In this document: piece after piece, positions 15,700 to 24,664 of the stretch | Position numbering within the stretch: the stretch's first letter is position 1 | Layout: each line of letters opens with the position of its first letter | Source: Legionella parisiensis | GTDB taxonomy: Bacteria; Pseudomonadota; Gammaproteobacteria; Legionellales; Legionellaceae | Assembly (NCBI RefSeq): GCF_001467945.1 | Contig: NZ_LNYQ01000013.1 | Span: forward strand, 1,339,404 to 1,403,403 | Reading direction: 5' to 3' | DNA: 64,000 bases | Position numbers and translations under genes: made by a program | Notes under the pieces: model-generated | Seen by the model: only the letters and a program-made list of their open reading frames with translations | Told to the model about the DNA's origin: nothing | Databases searched by the model: none

Positions 15700-18600
15700 A
15701 TGCCATCACTTCCACAAGAGGTATTGATAGAAAAAGCAAGCAAATGGCAAGGACGTTTTAGGGGGGATACCGCAAGTTTTAACAAGGAGGTTACCAACGA
15801 AGGGGTTTGCCTAGGGTTAGGAGTTTGGCGTTTGTATTGCACATTAACAGGAAAATATAAGGAATATGAAAAGATATTAAAGCTCATTTATGATTCTGAT
15901 CCTTTTGCAGAAAATATTAGTCCTGAAGTTCATCAGGCATATGAGACCTTTATTCAAAATACTTTGTGGCTACATCGAACTCTACATATTGAAGCAGGAA
16001 CGCAACAGGATCGTATGGAAGGGGCTTTGGAAGCTTTATTTGAGCGGGATGGAGAACCGTTTCCTCTAACTTATCATCAGCAATTTGCAGGTATTATTAC
16101 CGTTGAAGAGCTCAAAGATACTCTTGTAACCTATCTAGCACTCGATTCAAGCAAACAGCAAGGAGTTGGGTTTACTCTAAGTTGTAATAAACATTCTATA
16201 TCGATAACGCGTGTTGGTAACCAAATTGAAGTGATTGATCCTGCTTATGGGGAGTCCTGGATTATTGAAATACCCCAAAAAGAAACAGCAGAAGAGAATA
16301 TAATGGCACTTAAGTTGGCAGTAAGTAAAATGTTTGACGAAGCAATTTACAGTGCTTTGCATTTTGATGAAGCAAAGTTTCAAGGAACATACACAGGTAT
16401 ACGCATGCACGTGTACTCGCGATTACGTGATCCCAATCCTGAAGTATTGCCAACTATTTATCCATCTGCTAGTGAATTAGTAATTTCTATCTATGAAAAA
16501 AGAAAAGAAACACTGGCTCAGCAGGATAATTTTACAAAACTTGATGCATTAGCCTATGCAGTGCAAAACGGTGATGCAGAATTAGTCAAATATCTCGAGC
16601 GAACGCTTGGAGTGGTGAAACTTGAAGCGTGTAAAAAACAAGCATTTAAAAGCGCTGTATCCTATGGTCAACTTGAATTCGTAAGTCGTTATTATAAAAA
16701 AGAATATGTAGATCAAAACGTACTGGTTAATGCATTCTCCAACGGCGACAAGCAGGTAATTAATTTTCTTCTTGAAAAAGGACACCGTTTTGAGAAAAAG
16801 GCATATGACTATGCACTTGCTCATGCTGCGCGTTTAGATCAAGGTTATACTTTTAATCTGCTTTTAGAATACTACGATAAATTTCACAAAGATCAGTCTG
16901 ATTTAGTTAATCCTTCGGAATTAATTTATTCCGGTACATTATATAAAACCCCTACGCCTTTATTAAATATTGCTGCGCAAAATAATAGTGTTGAGGTGAT
17001 ACGCATGTTATTAGCCAGAAAGGTTAATTTATCATTAACCGATGAGTCCGGACGAAACTGCTTGCATTACATTACTCTTCATCAATCAGAACTTTTTGTT
17101 GACATTGCATCGAGAAATCCTGCTTTGCTACTCACTGGGGATAAACAAGGCGAGCGCCCTATCCATCGATTGTATCAAGCGGGAGGAGGGAAGTTAAGCG
17201 AAAAAATTTATCCCATACTCATAAAAGAGGGACAATGGTATGAAGCATATATCTTAGCGCTAAAAAATAATAATCAAAGTATGATTAAGCGGTGTCAAGA
17301 AAACATCACTTTTGCCACAATGCTTCAGCATGAAGGGGGGGGGCCAAAAAATCGATTTGTTGAGCTTTGTGAGGCAGCCAGATTTGATGATGGACGAACT
17401 GTTCCGTTTATTCAGGCATTAGCGGGTATCAATTATACGGAGCAAACTCAAGGCACACTCCATAGCATCTATTTACTGGCACTTAAACATGGTAATGTAG
17501 ACATTATAAATGCTGTGTTGCAAGTTGTTGCACTTGATCCCAATCTACTATTTAAAACAGGTTCTCTGGTTGCCTTATCTCCATGGAACGTGCTGACTCA
17601 ACAACCTGAATTGTTTGAGCTCATTGTAAAAAAAATCGATATTAAAAAGTTAGCTCAAGACCAATTAATCGAATACTACTTACTTGCTTTACATCATAAA
17701 AAAATCGCTTTGTGTAAAGAAATTAGCGCACAAATTCTCGATAAAAATACTCTATTACTCAAAAGCCCGCGAAGCCAAATAGATCCCTTCATTTCTTTTG
17801 AGAAGGATGAAGCTTCGTTTACCCAGTTAATCAGCTCAATTTCTTTAGATGATTTAAAACCTCCAGCTTTAAACCAAATGTATGTATTAGGATTAGTACA
17901 TAACAACCAAGATGTGTATGGTAAGTGTATTAAAAAATTAAAAGAAGACCCGAGTTTTGTTAATCGTACTGATGATCTTGAACTGTGTTATCAAAGAAAT
18001 AATAATGCCTTATTTAAAGAGTTATTTGCACTAAAAAAGGTTAGTGAAGACTGGGGCAAAAAATTATTTATCAAAGCACTGTATGAAAGGAATTATGAGG
18101 TAGCAGCATCTATTTTGGAAAAATGTCCTCAATTTGTAAATACGCAAATCGATAATATTAATGGAGTACCTCAATTTCCTTTGTGGGTGGCAATTCATCA
18201 AGGAAATGCGGAACGATGTCAGTTTTTATTGGCTCATAATGCAAATCCCTACGAAAAAAGGCTCAGTTGCACGTTAATGCAAGAGGGGCAAAGACGTGAT
18301 CCATTAAAAAAACTCTTCAATTCCTATGATACAAATATTAAGATCATGCAGAGTAAATTTTCAGATGTTTTTGAACAACTAAAAGGCAATAAATGGAAGC
18401 TCACAAAAAAATATGGACTTTTTGGTGATTATACTGATGTGCTTGTTGTAAAAGCAGGAGATAAATCGGTAAACTTTCCCAAGCAACTAAAAGAAATTTT
18501 GGATATTATATTCAAGACAAATAATGAAACCAGCATACCGATATTGAAAGCGCAAATCTATAAGTTAACCGAAAGTATCGATTTGCTTCCAGACAAGGTA

Positions 18601-18759
18601 TTGCCTCAGCCCTTAAAACTAAAACTTTTAGAAACATTAAATTCTTCCAAACAAAAATTTGCAGCGATTGAACCCTTACCATTTGCCCCTGATCCTTTTC
18701 TTCTGGCAGCTCCCATTTCTGCTCAAAAAGAACCTCTATTGCAGATAAAGATGGGATGA
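15700..18759 (+). CDS. Ankyrin-repeat protein with N-terminal papain-like (Cys-His-Asp) region, putative effector
   Basis: About 1019 residues from the ATG at 15700 (an upstream in-frame start at 15655 would add an unlikely hydrophobic leader). Residues 1-200 contain GVCLGLGVWRLY (Cys37), NKHSISITRVGNQIEVIDPAYGE (His165, Asp180) in the order and spacing of papain-like C58 proteases. Ankyrin-like helical repeats follow from about residue 280 onward, best seen at TPLLNIAAQNNSVEVIRMLLARKVNLSLTDESGRN (about 435-470) and PLWVAIHQGNAERCQFLLAHNANPY (about 830). A G9 tract at 17335-17343 lies within the coding region. Ankyrin proteins are a classic Legionella effector class that bind host proteins. 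The protease assignment is inference from three residues and local pattern. Confidence 0.75.
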   Translation: MPSLPQEVLIEKASKWQGRFRGDTASFNKEVTNEGVCLGLGVWRLYCTLTGKYKEYEKILKLIYDSDPFAENISPEVHQAYETFIQNTLWLHRTLHIEAGTQQDRMEGALEALFERDGEPFPLTYHQQFAGIITVEELKDTLVTYLALDSSKQQGVGFTLSCNKHSISITRVGNQIEVIDPAYGESWIIEIPQKETAEENIMALKLAVSKMFDEAIYSALHFDEAKFQGTYTGIRMHVYSRLRDPNPEVLPTIYPSASELVISIYEKRKETLAQQDNFTKLDALAYAVQNGDAELVKYLERTLGVVKLEACKKQAFKSAVSYGQLEFVSRYYKKEYVDQNVLVNAFSNGDKQVINFLLEKGHRFEKKAYDYALAHAARLDQGYTFNLLLEYYDKFHKDQSDLVNPSELIYSGTLYKTPTPLLNIAAQNNSVEVIRMLLARKVNLSLTDESGRNCLHYITLHQSELFVDIASRNPALLLTGDKQGERPIHRLYQAGGGKLSEKIYPILIKEGQWYEAYILALKNNNQSMIKRCQENITFATMLQHEGGGPKNRFVELCEAARFDDGRTVPFIQALAGINYTEQTQGTLHSIYLLALKHGNVDIINAVLQVVALDPNLLFKTGSLVALSPWNVLTQQPELFELIVKKIDIKKLAQDQLIEYYLLALHHKKIALCKEISAQILDKNTLLLKSPRSQIDPFISFEKDEASFTQLISSISLDDLKPPALNQMYVLGLVHNNQDVYGKCIKKLKEDPSFVNRTDDLELCYQRNNNALFKELFALKKVSEDWGKKLFIKALYERNYEVAASILEKCPQFVNTQIDNINGVPQFPLWVAIHQGNAERCQFLLAHNANPYEKRLSCTLMQEGQRRDPLKKLFNSYDTNIKIMQSKFSDVFEQLKGNKWKLTKKYGLFGDYTDVLVVKAGDKSVNFPKQLKEILDIIFKTNNETSIPILKAQIYKLTESIDLLPDKVLPQPLKLKLLETLNSSKQKFAAIEPLPFAPDPFLLAAPISAQKEPLLQIKMG

Positions 18760-18896
18760 CCTACCGCATTGACCAAGGTAATGGAAAGATACTGTTAATT
18801 AATTTTAGAAGGGAATGATCATTCATAACAGGAATGAAACAACTTATGATCCGCCTAATTGTTCAGAATTCAATTGAATTTTAAGCAATCGTAAAA

Positions 18897-18933
18897 AATC
18901 AATGAGATCTTTCTTTGGAAGACCTCATTGATT
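18897..18933 (-). terminator. Terminator of the small exported-protein gene
   Basis: A perfect 10-bp stem, AATCAATGAG / CTCATTGATT, with a 17-base loop. On the minus strand it runs into six T. It lies 35 bases after the stop of the gene at 18968 and could also serve the ankyrin gene from the other side. Confidence 0.75.
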
Positions 18934-18967
18934 TCTTATAAAGTGAATTTATACTGGAGTATTCTAC

Positions 18968-19165
18968 TTATAATAGACTTTTTCCAGTTATGGGTTGAGT
19001 ATAAACTCCGCTTTTATATTCTTGCCAGTTATCGGCGGGTTTGATGTCACATTTTTTAGACACCATGTGCCATCCCGGTTCATATTTACATGCTGCATGG
19101 ATTGGTCCAACGGCTGCAATCATGAAGGTTGCGAGTATTAATCCAGCTGCTGATTTGATCTTCAT
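18968..19165 (-). CDS. Very small exported protein
   Basis: A 65-residue protein starting MKIKSAAGLILATFMIAAVGPIHA, a signal peptide cleaved after residue 24. The mature peptide of about 41 residues has two cysteines (AACKYEP, KKCDIKP) likely to form one disulfide, and aromatic residues (GWHM, NWQEY). AAGGAG is ideally placed before the ATG and a terminator follows, so it is a complete single-gene transcript. No family is recognised. Confidence 0.7.
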   Translation of the reverse strand: MKIKSAAGLILATFMIAAVGPIHAACKYEPGWHMVSKKCDIKPADNWQEYKSGVYTQPITGKSLL

Positions 19166-19834
19166 TTAGATCTCCTTATAACAATGTTACAACGCTGTGA
19201 CTTAAAATACATCAATATGATTATATATTGCACATTAAGGATGTGCAAATTTATTTGAAGTAATTGATTGAAAAATAAGTAAATTTAAATTTTTAATATC
19301 ATTAGAGTTTTACATCAGAAAACTAAATCCATTGTTCTGTTTTTAGGTTATCTAAATGGCTTTAACTATAAAGTCAGACGAGTAACTGACTTAATCGGTA
19401 ATCAGGTCCTTGGAGGGCAAAATACTTTTATCTTTAAATGACATAGAGGCTCCATGCTATATACTCCAATTTCTGTACTGAAGTATCCAATATGGAATCA
19501 TTGGGATCTATTTATATGATTTGATATTTACTTAAAAATTTAATAAGCCTACATTCCGTAATCCAACACCTTTAACATCTGTAACCTGCTGCAAGCAATG
19601 CTTTTTTTCCTTTGCATCGAACCAAAATGAATATTTTGTTCTAGCCATCTTTTCCTTCAAATTAATGAAATTCACTCCTATGCTCAGCAATATTTATTAA
19701 AATGGCAATTATCAGGAGCCTGAAATTAACAAAGCAACCACGATTCTTAATAAAACCTTAATATTTATTGTATAAAATATATGCGATAAGTACAGTATTA
19801 CATCTTTCCTATTAATGTCACTAAGGATGCCCGC
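19166..19834. other. Gene-free AT-rich spacer
   Basis: About 670 bases between two divergent small exported-protein genes. All frames are closed at short intervals; no RNA gene or repeat is evident. Confidence 0.5.
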
Positions 19835-20188
19835 GTGAATAAAATTTTAACTTTATCTTTTTTTATGATCATTGGACTATTCTGTTCCCATGCAAATGCA
19901 AAAACACTTAAACTTAGTCCCAATGAGTCGAAGATGCTCGCAAATAATTCGCTATGGACGCTAAATGCTACATGCGTTGTTCAAAGTACAAATCAAAATA
20001 AGAGTAAAATTAAAATTAATGTAGTCAAGAACAGCGGTACAGTAAATGGAAAAAAACTATCTACTGGCCAAGGAACTCTAATTAACGTTAAAAATAACAG
20101 CAGTGTATCTGTGAGTGCAGAATCAGGAACTCAAATTAATCTTATTAATCTGGGATCAGATGAGTTGAAGGCTGTTTGTTCTACTTAA
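19835..20188 (+). CDS. Small exported protein with a predicted beta-rich domain
   Basis: A 117-residue protein starting at GTG (19835) with AAGGA nine bases upstream. The signal peptide (ILTLSFFMIIGLFCSHANA) is cut near residue 22. The mature part has alternating hydrophobic residues (TLNATCVVQST, KIKINVVKNSG, TLINVKNNSSVSVSAESG, QINLINLGSD) consistent with a small beta-sandwich, and two cysteines that would bridge the N- and C-terminal strands (ATCVV, AVCST). A strong terminator follows. No family is recognised. It is probably a periplasmic or secreted protein. Confidence 0.65.
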   Translation: MNKILTLSFFMIIGLFCSHANAKTLKLSPNESKMLANNSLWTLNATCVVQSTNQNKSKIKINVVKNSGTVNGKKLSTGQGTLINVKNNSSVSVSAESGTQINLINLGSDELKAVCST

Positions 20189-20216
20189 GTGGATATTATT
20201 TGCCTATTCCTATAAA

Positions 20217-20246
20217 AATTTCTTAGTTAATAAGAAATTGATTTTT
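20217..20246 (+). terminator. Rho-independent terminator
   Basis: A perfect 9-bp stem AATTTCTTA / TAAGAAATT, loop GTTAA, followed by GATTTTTAG, 30 bases after the exported-protein gene. Confidence 0.75.
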
Positions 20247-20450
20247 AGGTTTGTATCTGTTTCTACAGAGAATAGCGTGGGATCCCTCCTCCAATTATCG
20301 ATTGCTGCTCACTAAAGAGGGCTGAAATTCTTGCCCTCAAAGGGGTCCTTTGCGAAATTTATAATGAAGCAGGGACTTGACTATTTGATGTTATATAACC
20401 ATGTTATGAACTATATTTAAAAGAAGTAGTATTTATCTAGGATTTCAATC

Positions 20451-21551
20451 ATGAGCAGAGAAAAACTCCACCAAGAAATTGCTGAGATTTTACAAAAAAA
20501 AATGCAAGAGAAAGGGATTAAATGTGAGTGGATTGCTGATGCCAATGGGATTGTCGGTAGAGTAGATGAAGAAGCTTATAAAGCAAAAGAACAAATATTG
20601 AAAGGAATATTTGGACGTAATGTTGCTCGTAATCTATCACATAATTTAGAGGAACCCGTTTTTTATAAAGTAGATTATCAGAGTCCTGCTAAACTTATCG
20701 AGTTATTAAATACTTTAGGCGAAACTGATAAGGCAATAGAATATCAGAAAGCTATAGACCAAGAAAATAATGAAATTGCCGCCAAATTAAATCAGTTGAT
20801 GAAGGAAGAGCATGTTCAATGGACAGCGAGTATTGATAGGGTTTTTTGTACTCATATTCAAAAGATAGATGACGATGCGTACCGTACAATTGGACGAGAT
20901 GCAGGAGAAGATGCGTTTAGAGATAATCTTAAATTTTATGGGGTTACTGTCAGTCCAAAGATTAGTACTGCACTGGGAATAGAGGGAAGAGCTGATAAAC
21001 ACTTGGGCCTCGTTAAAGTTGAAGCGAGTTTTTCGTGGGGAGAAGCGCTTCAAGAATTAAATACGCAGGTGGATAAAGCATTAGTTTCAGGAGTTACTAG
21101 ACACAAGACTTCAATTACTACAAATAAAGTCGAAACTGTAGATACAACCTCTCAGTTCAAGGACAGATTGGGGGGGATTAAGCAAGAGCAAGTAAATTAT
21201 AGCGAAATTTGTGATAAAATAGCGAAATTTTGCGCTCAATATCCCAATGTTGATGGATTAAAGGAAATGCAGAAATTAGGAATTAGAAGGGCGGCACACT
21301 CCACAGGTGAAATAGCATCTAAGGCATTAAATAAAGCAATCGAATTGGCTGAGTGGAAAAAGTCAGATTCTGATTTTACTAAAGGATTTCATCATAAGAT
21401 GCGTGGTAGAGTACCTGAGGTTGAAGAGTTTTACCAACAACTTGCAAAACTTAACCCAGAAGATCCTTCTAGTGTAGAACAATTTAAGAGCTTCGTAGAT
21501 AGAGAGCTAGATATAAAGCATGAGCAATCTGGAAATTATAGGTATTCGTAA
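20451..21551 (+). CDS. Orphan soluble protein with apparent internal duplication, putative effector
   Basis: A 366-residue hydrophilic protein with no signal peptide or membrane segment. Two segments look related: residues about 9-46 (IAEILQKKMQEKGIKCEWIADAN...DEEAYKAKEQ) and about 112-150 (IAAKLNQLMKEEHVQWTASID...DDDAYRTIGR), suggesting a duplicated module of about 100 residues. The C-terminal third is helical and charged and ends in a polar, glutamate-rich tail (SSVEQFKSFVDRELDIKHEQ) of the type often seen at effector C-termini. AGGA lies eight bases before the ATG. It is flanked by spacers and transcribed alone. I recognise no family; effector status is a guess from context. Confidence 0.6.
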   Translation: MSREKLHQEIAEILQKKMQEKGIKCEWIADANGIVGRVDEEAYKAKEQILKGIFGRNVARNLSHNLEEPVFYKVDYQSPAKLIELLNTLGETDKAIEYQKAIDQENNEIAAKLNQLMKEEHVQWTASIDRVFCTHIQKIDDDAYRTIGRDAGEDAFRDNLKFYGVTVSPKISTALGIEGRADKHLGLVKVEASFSWGEALQELNTQVDKALVSGVTRHKTSITTNKVETVDTTSQFKDRLGGIKQEQVNYSEICDKIAKFCAQYPNVDGLKEMQKLGIRRAAHSTGEIASKALNKAIELAEWKKSDSDFTKGFHHKMRGRVPEVEEFYQQLAKLNPEDPSSVEQFKSFVDRELDIKHEQSGNYRYS

Positions 21552-21731
21552 TTCATTGCCTGATAGACAACAGCCCGTCATATAACTGAATCGGTATGAT
21601 CTTGAATCATTTAAGCGATCCTAAACCAAGTGGATTTTGGCCATTTGGGACTCAAAATAAGCCAAAAACAATAACTCCAAAAATTAAAAGATACATTGAT
21701 TTCTTTTCAGTCTTTATGCTAAGGTGATGCA

Positions 21732-22037
21732 ATGAACAAATATCGTTCTCTGATCCTAATGTTACTAACGAGTGCGCTTTTTCTCGCGCCACTCAAGATG
21801 CCAACGTGCTCAAAACAAAGTACGAATGCACCTGCTGCTCTTTCTTTTGTGCTAACTCCTTGCTCTGTGCAGCAAGCGATGAACAGCAGCTGTTTTTCAG
21901 TTTCTTATTGGCTTCAAGATGAATTCCATTTAAAAGCACAATGGATAGTTCAATGTCTCATTGGTTTGCTCGGTTTTTTACTTATTCTCTTAAAATATAA
22001 CTCTCCTTTGGATGAAATTTATCGTCCTCCTATTTGA
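21732..22037 (+). CDS. Small Cys-bearing membrane protein upstream of dsbD
   Basis: A 101-residue protein with an N-terminal signal-like helix (LILMLLTSALFLAPL), an exported middle with four cysteines (PTCSKQ, TPCSVQ, SSCFSV, VQCLIG; the last lies at the second helix), and a C-terminal transmembrane helix (IVQCLIGLLGFLLILLKY). AAGGTGATG precedes the ATG. The gene ends 47 bases before the dsbD start and is probably in one operon with it, so it could be a redox partner or substrate of DsbD. No family is recognised. Confidence 0.6.
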   Translation: MNKYRSLILMLLTSALFLAPLKMPTCSKQSTNAPAALSFVLTPCSVQQAMNSSCFSVSYWLQDEFHLKAQWIVQCLIGLLGFLLILLKYNSPLDEIYRPPI

Positions 22038-22084
22038 TTTCTTTTTTATTTAAATTCAAAAATAATTTATTAAGAGGAATCAAA

Positions 22085-23395
22085 ATGAAAAAACTAATTT
22101 TGTCATTATTAATGACATTTATCTCATTTTCTGTTTTTGCATCGGGCCTTAACAGTGGTAATCCTGTCGATGCAATGATGTTCATTCAAAATCATAGTCC
22201 GATTTTTTATCTGACCGCTTTCTTTGGCCTCGGTGTTTTATTGGCATTTACCCCCTGTGTTTTACCTATGGTACCAATCCTATCCAGTATCATCACAGGG
22301 CAAGGTGCCAATACAGGACGCCATGCATTTAAATTATCTTTAGGCTATGTAATGGGTATGGCAGTTACATATGCGGTAGCAGGTATGTTGGCTGCATGGT
22401 TTGGTTCAACAGTACAAACCTTAATGCAACGGCCGGTAATTATTGGTAGTTTCAGTATTTTATTTACCATCATGGCCTTATGGTTGCTGGGGATTTTTGA
22501 ATTACGATTGCCAGTTTTGACACGGTTTGCTCCCCAAAAATCACGTCAGCATGGCATTGTATCTGCAACTTTGATGGGATCTTTATCTACCTTGGTCGTA
22601 TCTCCCTGTGTCACAGCACCTTTGATTGGTATTCTAACGTATATTGCTCAGAGCAAACATGTGGCTCAAGGAGGTCTACTGCTTTTTGTTTTGGCTTTAG
22701 GAATGGGTTTGCCTTTATTGATTGTAGGGGCGGGGTACGGTCGTTTTTTACCGAATTCTGGACCTTGGATGATTCGCATCAAACAAGTCTTTGCTATTAT
22801 GATGTTTGCAATGGCAGTTTGGTTATTAAGTCGTGTTGTGCCACCATTTTGGATTAATTTGCTGTGGATTGCAGTCTTACTTATAGCTGCATGGGTTTTC
22901 GGTGCATTTCGTCAGGAACATCGCCTGGGTGGACGATTGCTTCAAGGTGTGGCTCTTCTTTCCATGATGGGATCAGGGGCATTAGCCTATTACGCATTTT
23001 CGCCCGCTTCGGTTGTTCAGTCAGCGAAACATAATCCATTCCTAATGGTACATACTCTTGAAGAAGTTAACGCTAAATTAGCTGAAGCAAGGGCAAGCAA
23101 TCAGCGTGTTTTTATTGAATTTTTTGCTGGTTGGTGTAGTGATTGTCAGGCTATGGATAAACACGTTTTCAACCAGGACGCAGTTATCGATGCCATGCAG
23201 GGTTCAGTAAATCTTCGGGTTGATATCAGTGAAAAAACAGATGCAGTAGCCAAGATTCGTCAAGCGTTCCATATTTATGGTATCCCTACGATGCTATTTT
23301 ATGATAGTCAAGGAAAGCAGCTTACTAATCTAAGCTCTGTTGGACAGATATCTAAGGATAAAACCTTGCAATTATTAGCGGAATTCAGCAAATAG
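22085..23395 (+). CDS. dsbD: Short thiol:disulfide interchange protein DsbD (lacks N-terminal alpha domain)
   Basis: About 436 residues from the ATG at 22085, supported by AGAGGAA just upstream. After a signal peptide come eight hydrophobic helices with the two DsbD-beta cysteines, FTPCVLPMVPI and VVSPCVTAPLIG. A C-terminal thioredoxin-like gamma domain carries FAGWCSDCQAMDKHVF and the cis-proline region IYGIPTMLF. DsbD passes electrons from cytoplasmic thioredoxin to periplasmic thiols. Compared with E. coli DsbD (about 565 residues), the N-terminal periplasmic alpha domain is missing, so another periplasmic protein must accept the electrons. The small Cys protein encoded just upstream is a candidate. 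Confidence 0.88.
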   Translation: MKKLILSLLMTFISFSVFASGLNSGNPVDAMMFIQNHSPIFYLTAFFGLGVLLAFTPCVLPMVPILSSIITGQGANTGRHAFKLSLGYVMGMAVTYAVAGMLAAWFGSTVQTLMQRPVIIGSFSILFTIMALWLLGIFELRLPVLTRFAPQKSRQHGIVSATLMGSLSTLVVSPCVTAPLIGILTYIAQSKHVAQGGLLLFVLALGMGLPLLIVGAGYGRFLPNSGPWMIRIKQVFAIMMFAMAVWLLSRVVPPFWINLLWIAVLLIAAWVFGAFRQEHRLGGRLLQGVALLSMMGSGALAYYAFSPASVVQSAKHNPFLMVHTLEEVNAKLAEARASNQRVFIEFFAGWCSDCQAMDKHVFNQDAVIDAMQGSVNLRVDISEKTDAVAKIRQAFHIYGIPTMLFYDSQGKQLTNLSSVGQISKDKTLQLLAEFSK

Positions 23396-23412
23396 CAGAT
23401 AAACTCTTTACA

Positions 23413-23433
23413 TGCCGCGCTTTATGCGCGGTA
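23413..23433 (+). terminator. GC-rich hairpin after dsbD
   Basis: CCGCGC / GCGCGG with loop TTTAT, extended by a wobble and an A-T pair, 18 bases after the dsbD stop. No T-run follows, so termination strength is uncertain. Confidence 0.55.
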
Positions 23434-23895
23434 TCCAGAAAATCCTTAGGTTGGTACTATTACTCAATGAAATGAACGACAGTTTTTTTACAGGATTATT
23501 CTTTAAGAAGAGTTTTCCAAGACGATGAATTATCTACTTCGACTATATAGCACTGGGAATGATTTCATTTTGCATTCCTGATAGTTCATAAGGAATATAA
23601 AAAAGATTATTTACCTTATTGGAGCATGCTACTGTAACATAGAGATAAACAAGGTAATGCACGGTATATTAGGGGCTGCTTACAATTTAAATGGGAAACG
23701 ACCACATAAACCCAAGCAAATGTGAATTGATATTTGTTCAACTGCTCATATAGAAGCGCATCAACCCAAAATGTAAACACCTCTTTTCGTTAGGGCTGTT
23801 TGTAACTGATATGTTGTTGCTCAGGTGAATTGTAATAAGCGTCGCCTAATTAAAAATAATGCGGATATTTTTTTCATGGGCAGCAAACTAATTTG
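23434..23895. other. Spacer with short protein-like stretches
   Basis: About 460 bases without an intact gene. A 22-codon stretch near 23656-23724 (MHGILGAAYNLNGKRPHKPK) is protein-like but ends at a stop, and related frames nearby are broken. It may be a remnant of a decayed gene. Confidence 0.35.
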
Positions 23896-24081
23896 TTAAG
23901 CTATTCTTTCCGATTTTAGCCTGTTCATTTCAGATTCTTTGTCCATGAGTGTCTTTTTCAAGAGTGACAAATCGTTAGCCATTTTTTTTAGTTTATTTTT
24001 ACCAATAAATTTGCAAATGATCGAGGTAGTTGTCGCCACAAAAACCGTATAAGCTGTGACCATGATTTCTAACTCAAACAT
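23896..24081 (-). CDS. Small membrane protein with C-terminal coiled coil
   Basis: About 61 residues from the ATG at 24081, which has GGAGAA placed correctly before it; a start four codons earlier has no ribosome binding site. One hydrophobic helix near the N-terminus (MVTAYTVFVATTTSIICKFIG) is followed by a charged helix with heptad-like spacing (LSLLKKTLMDKESEMNRLKSE). It is a single-span inner-membrane protein with a cytoplasmic coiled coil, of unknown role. It diverges from the legiobactin operon. Confidence 0.55.
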   Translation of the reverse strand: MFELEIMVTAYTVFVATTTSIICKFIGKNKLKKMANDLSLLKKTLMDKESEMNRLKSERIA

Positions 24082-24522
24082 AAAGTTCTCCAATTTTGTT
24101 TATATTCCTGGATAACGTAACTTAGAGGTTATAAATTTTTATTATTGTACCCCTTATGTACCTTAAAAACAGGAGTGAATCAAAGCGTAGACTTCTGTGA
24201 TTTCTTAATGGAATTAATAAAATCAGGATTAACATGCAGTCAATCAGCTTGTGTATTAATTTTTTGAAATCAGCTCCAGCTCTTAGCTTTGGTTCAATCC
24301 ATAAGCTTAGTGCTTCATTCGCTTAATATATTAAATGGATCGTTATATTACTGCGCAATTTCAATATTTCAAAGATTATGAATACAGTTCCAAGGATGAG
24401 GCTTAGGGGTTAAACAAAACTATTTGGGCAACGACTGCGAAAGTAAATGCTTTTGCTTTGCAGCGTATATTGAATTTTTAAATTCTTCCAGATCATTCTT
24501 TATAAAAATTATCTGCCAATTA

Positions 24523-24574
24523 TTGCAAATGAGAATCATTATCGTTTATATTGTTAATGATAATGATTCTCATT
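24523..24574 (+). promoter_or_regulatory. Fur-controlled promoter of the legiobactin operon
   Basis: TTGCAA (24523-24528) and TATATT (24547-24552), 18 bases apart, form a promoter flanked and overlapped by two Fur boxes: AAATGAGAATCATTATCGT (24527-24545) and AATGATAATGATTCTCATT (24556-24574). The arms AATGAGAATCATTAT and ATAATGATTCTCATT are a perfect 15-bp inverted repeat. Iron-loaded Fur bound here would block transcription. Confidence 0.88.
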
Positions 24575-24664
24575 TTTATTGACCTGTATGATTTAGGTAC
24601 AGGTCAGAAAGTTGTCTCTATGAATAATAACTTAAGCTATAAGACAATAAAGAGGGTGGTGGGT

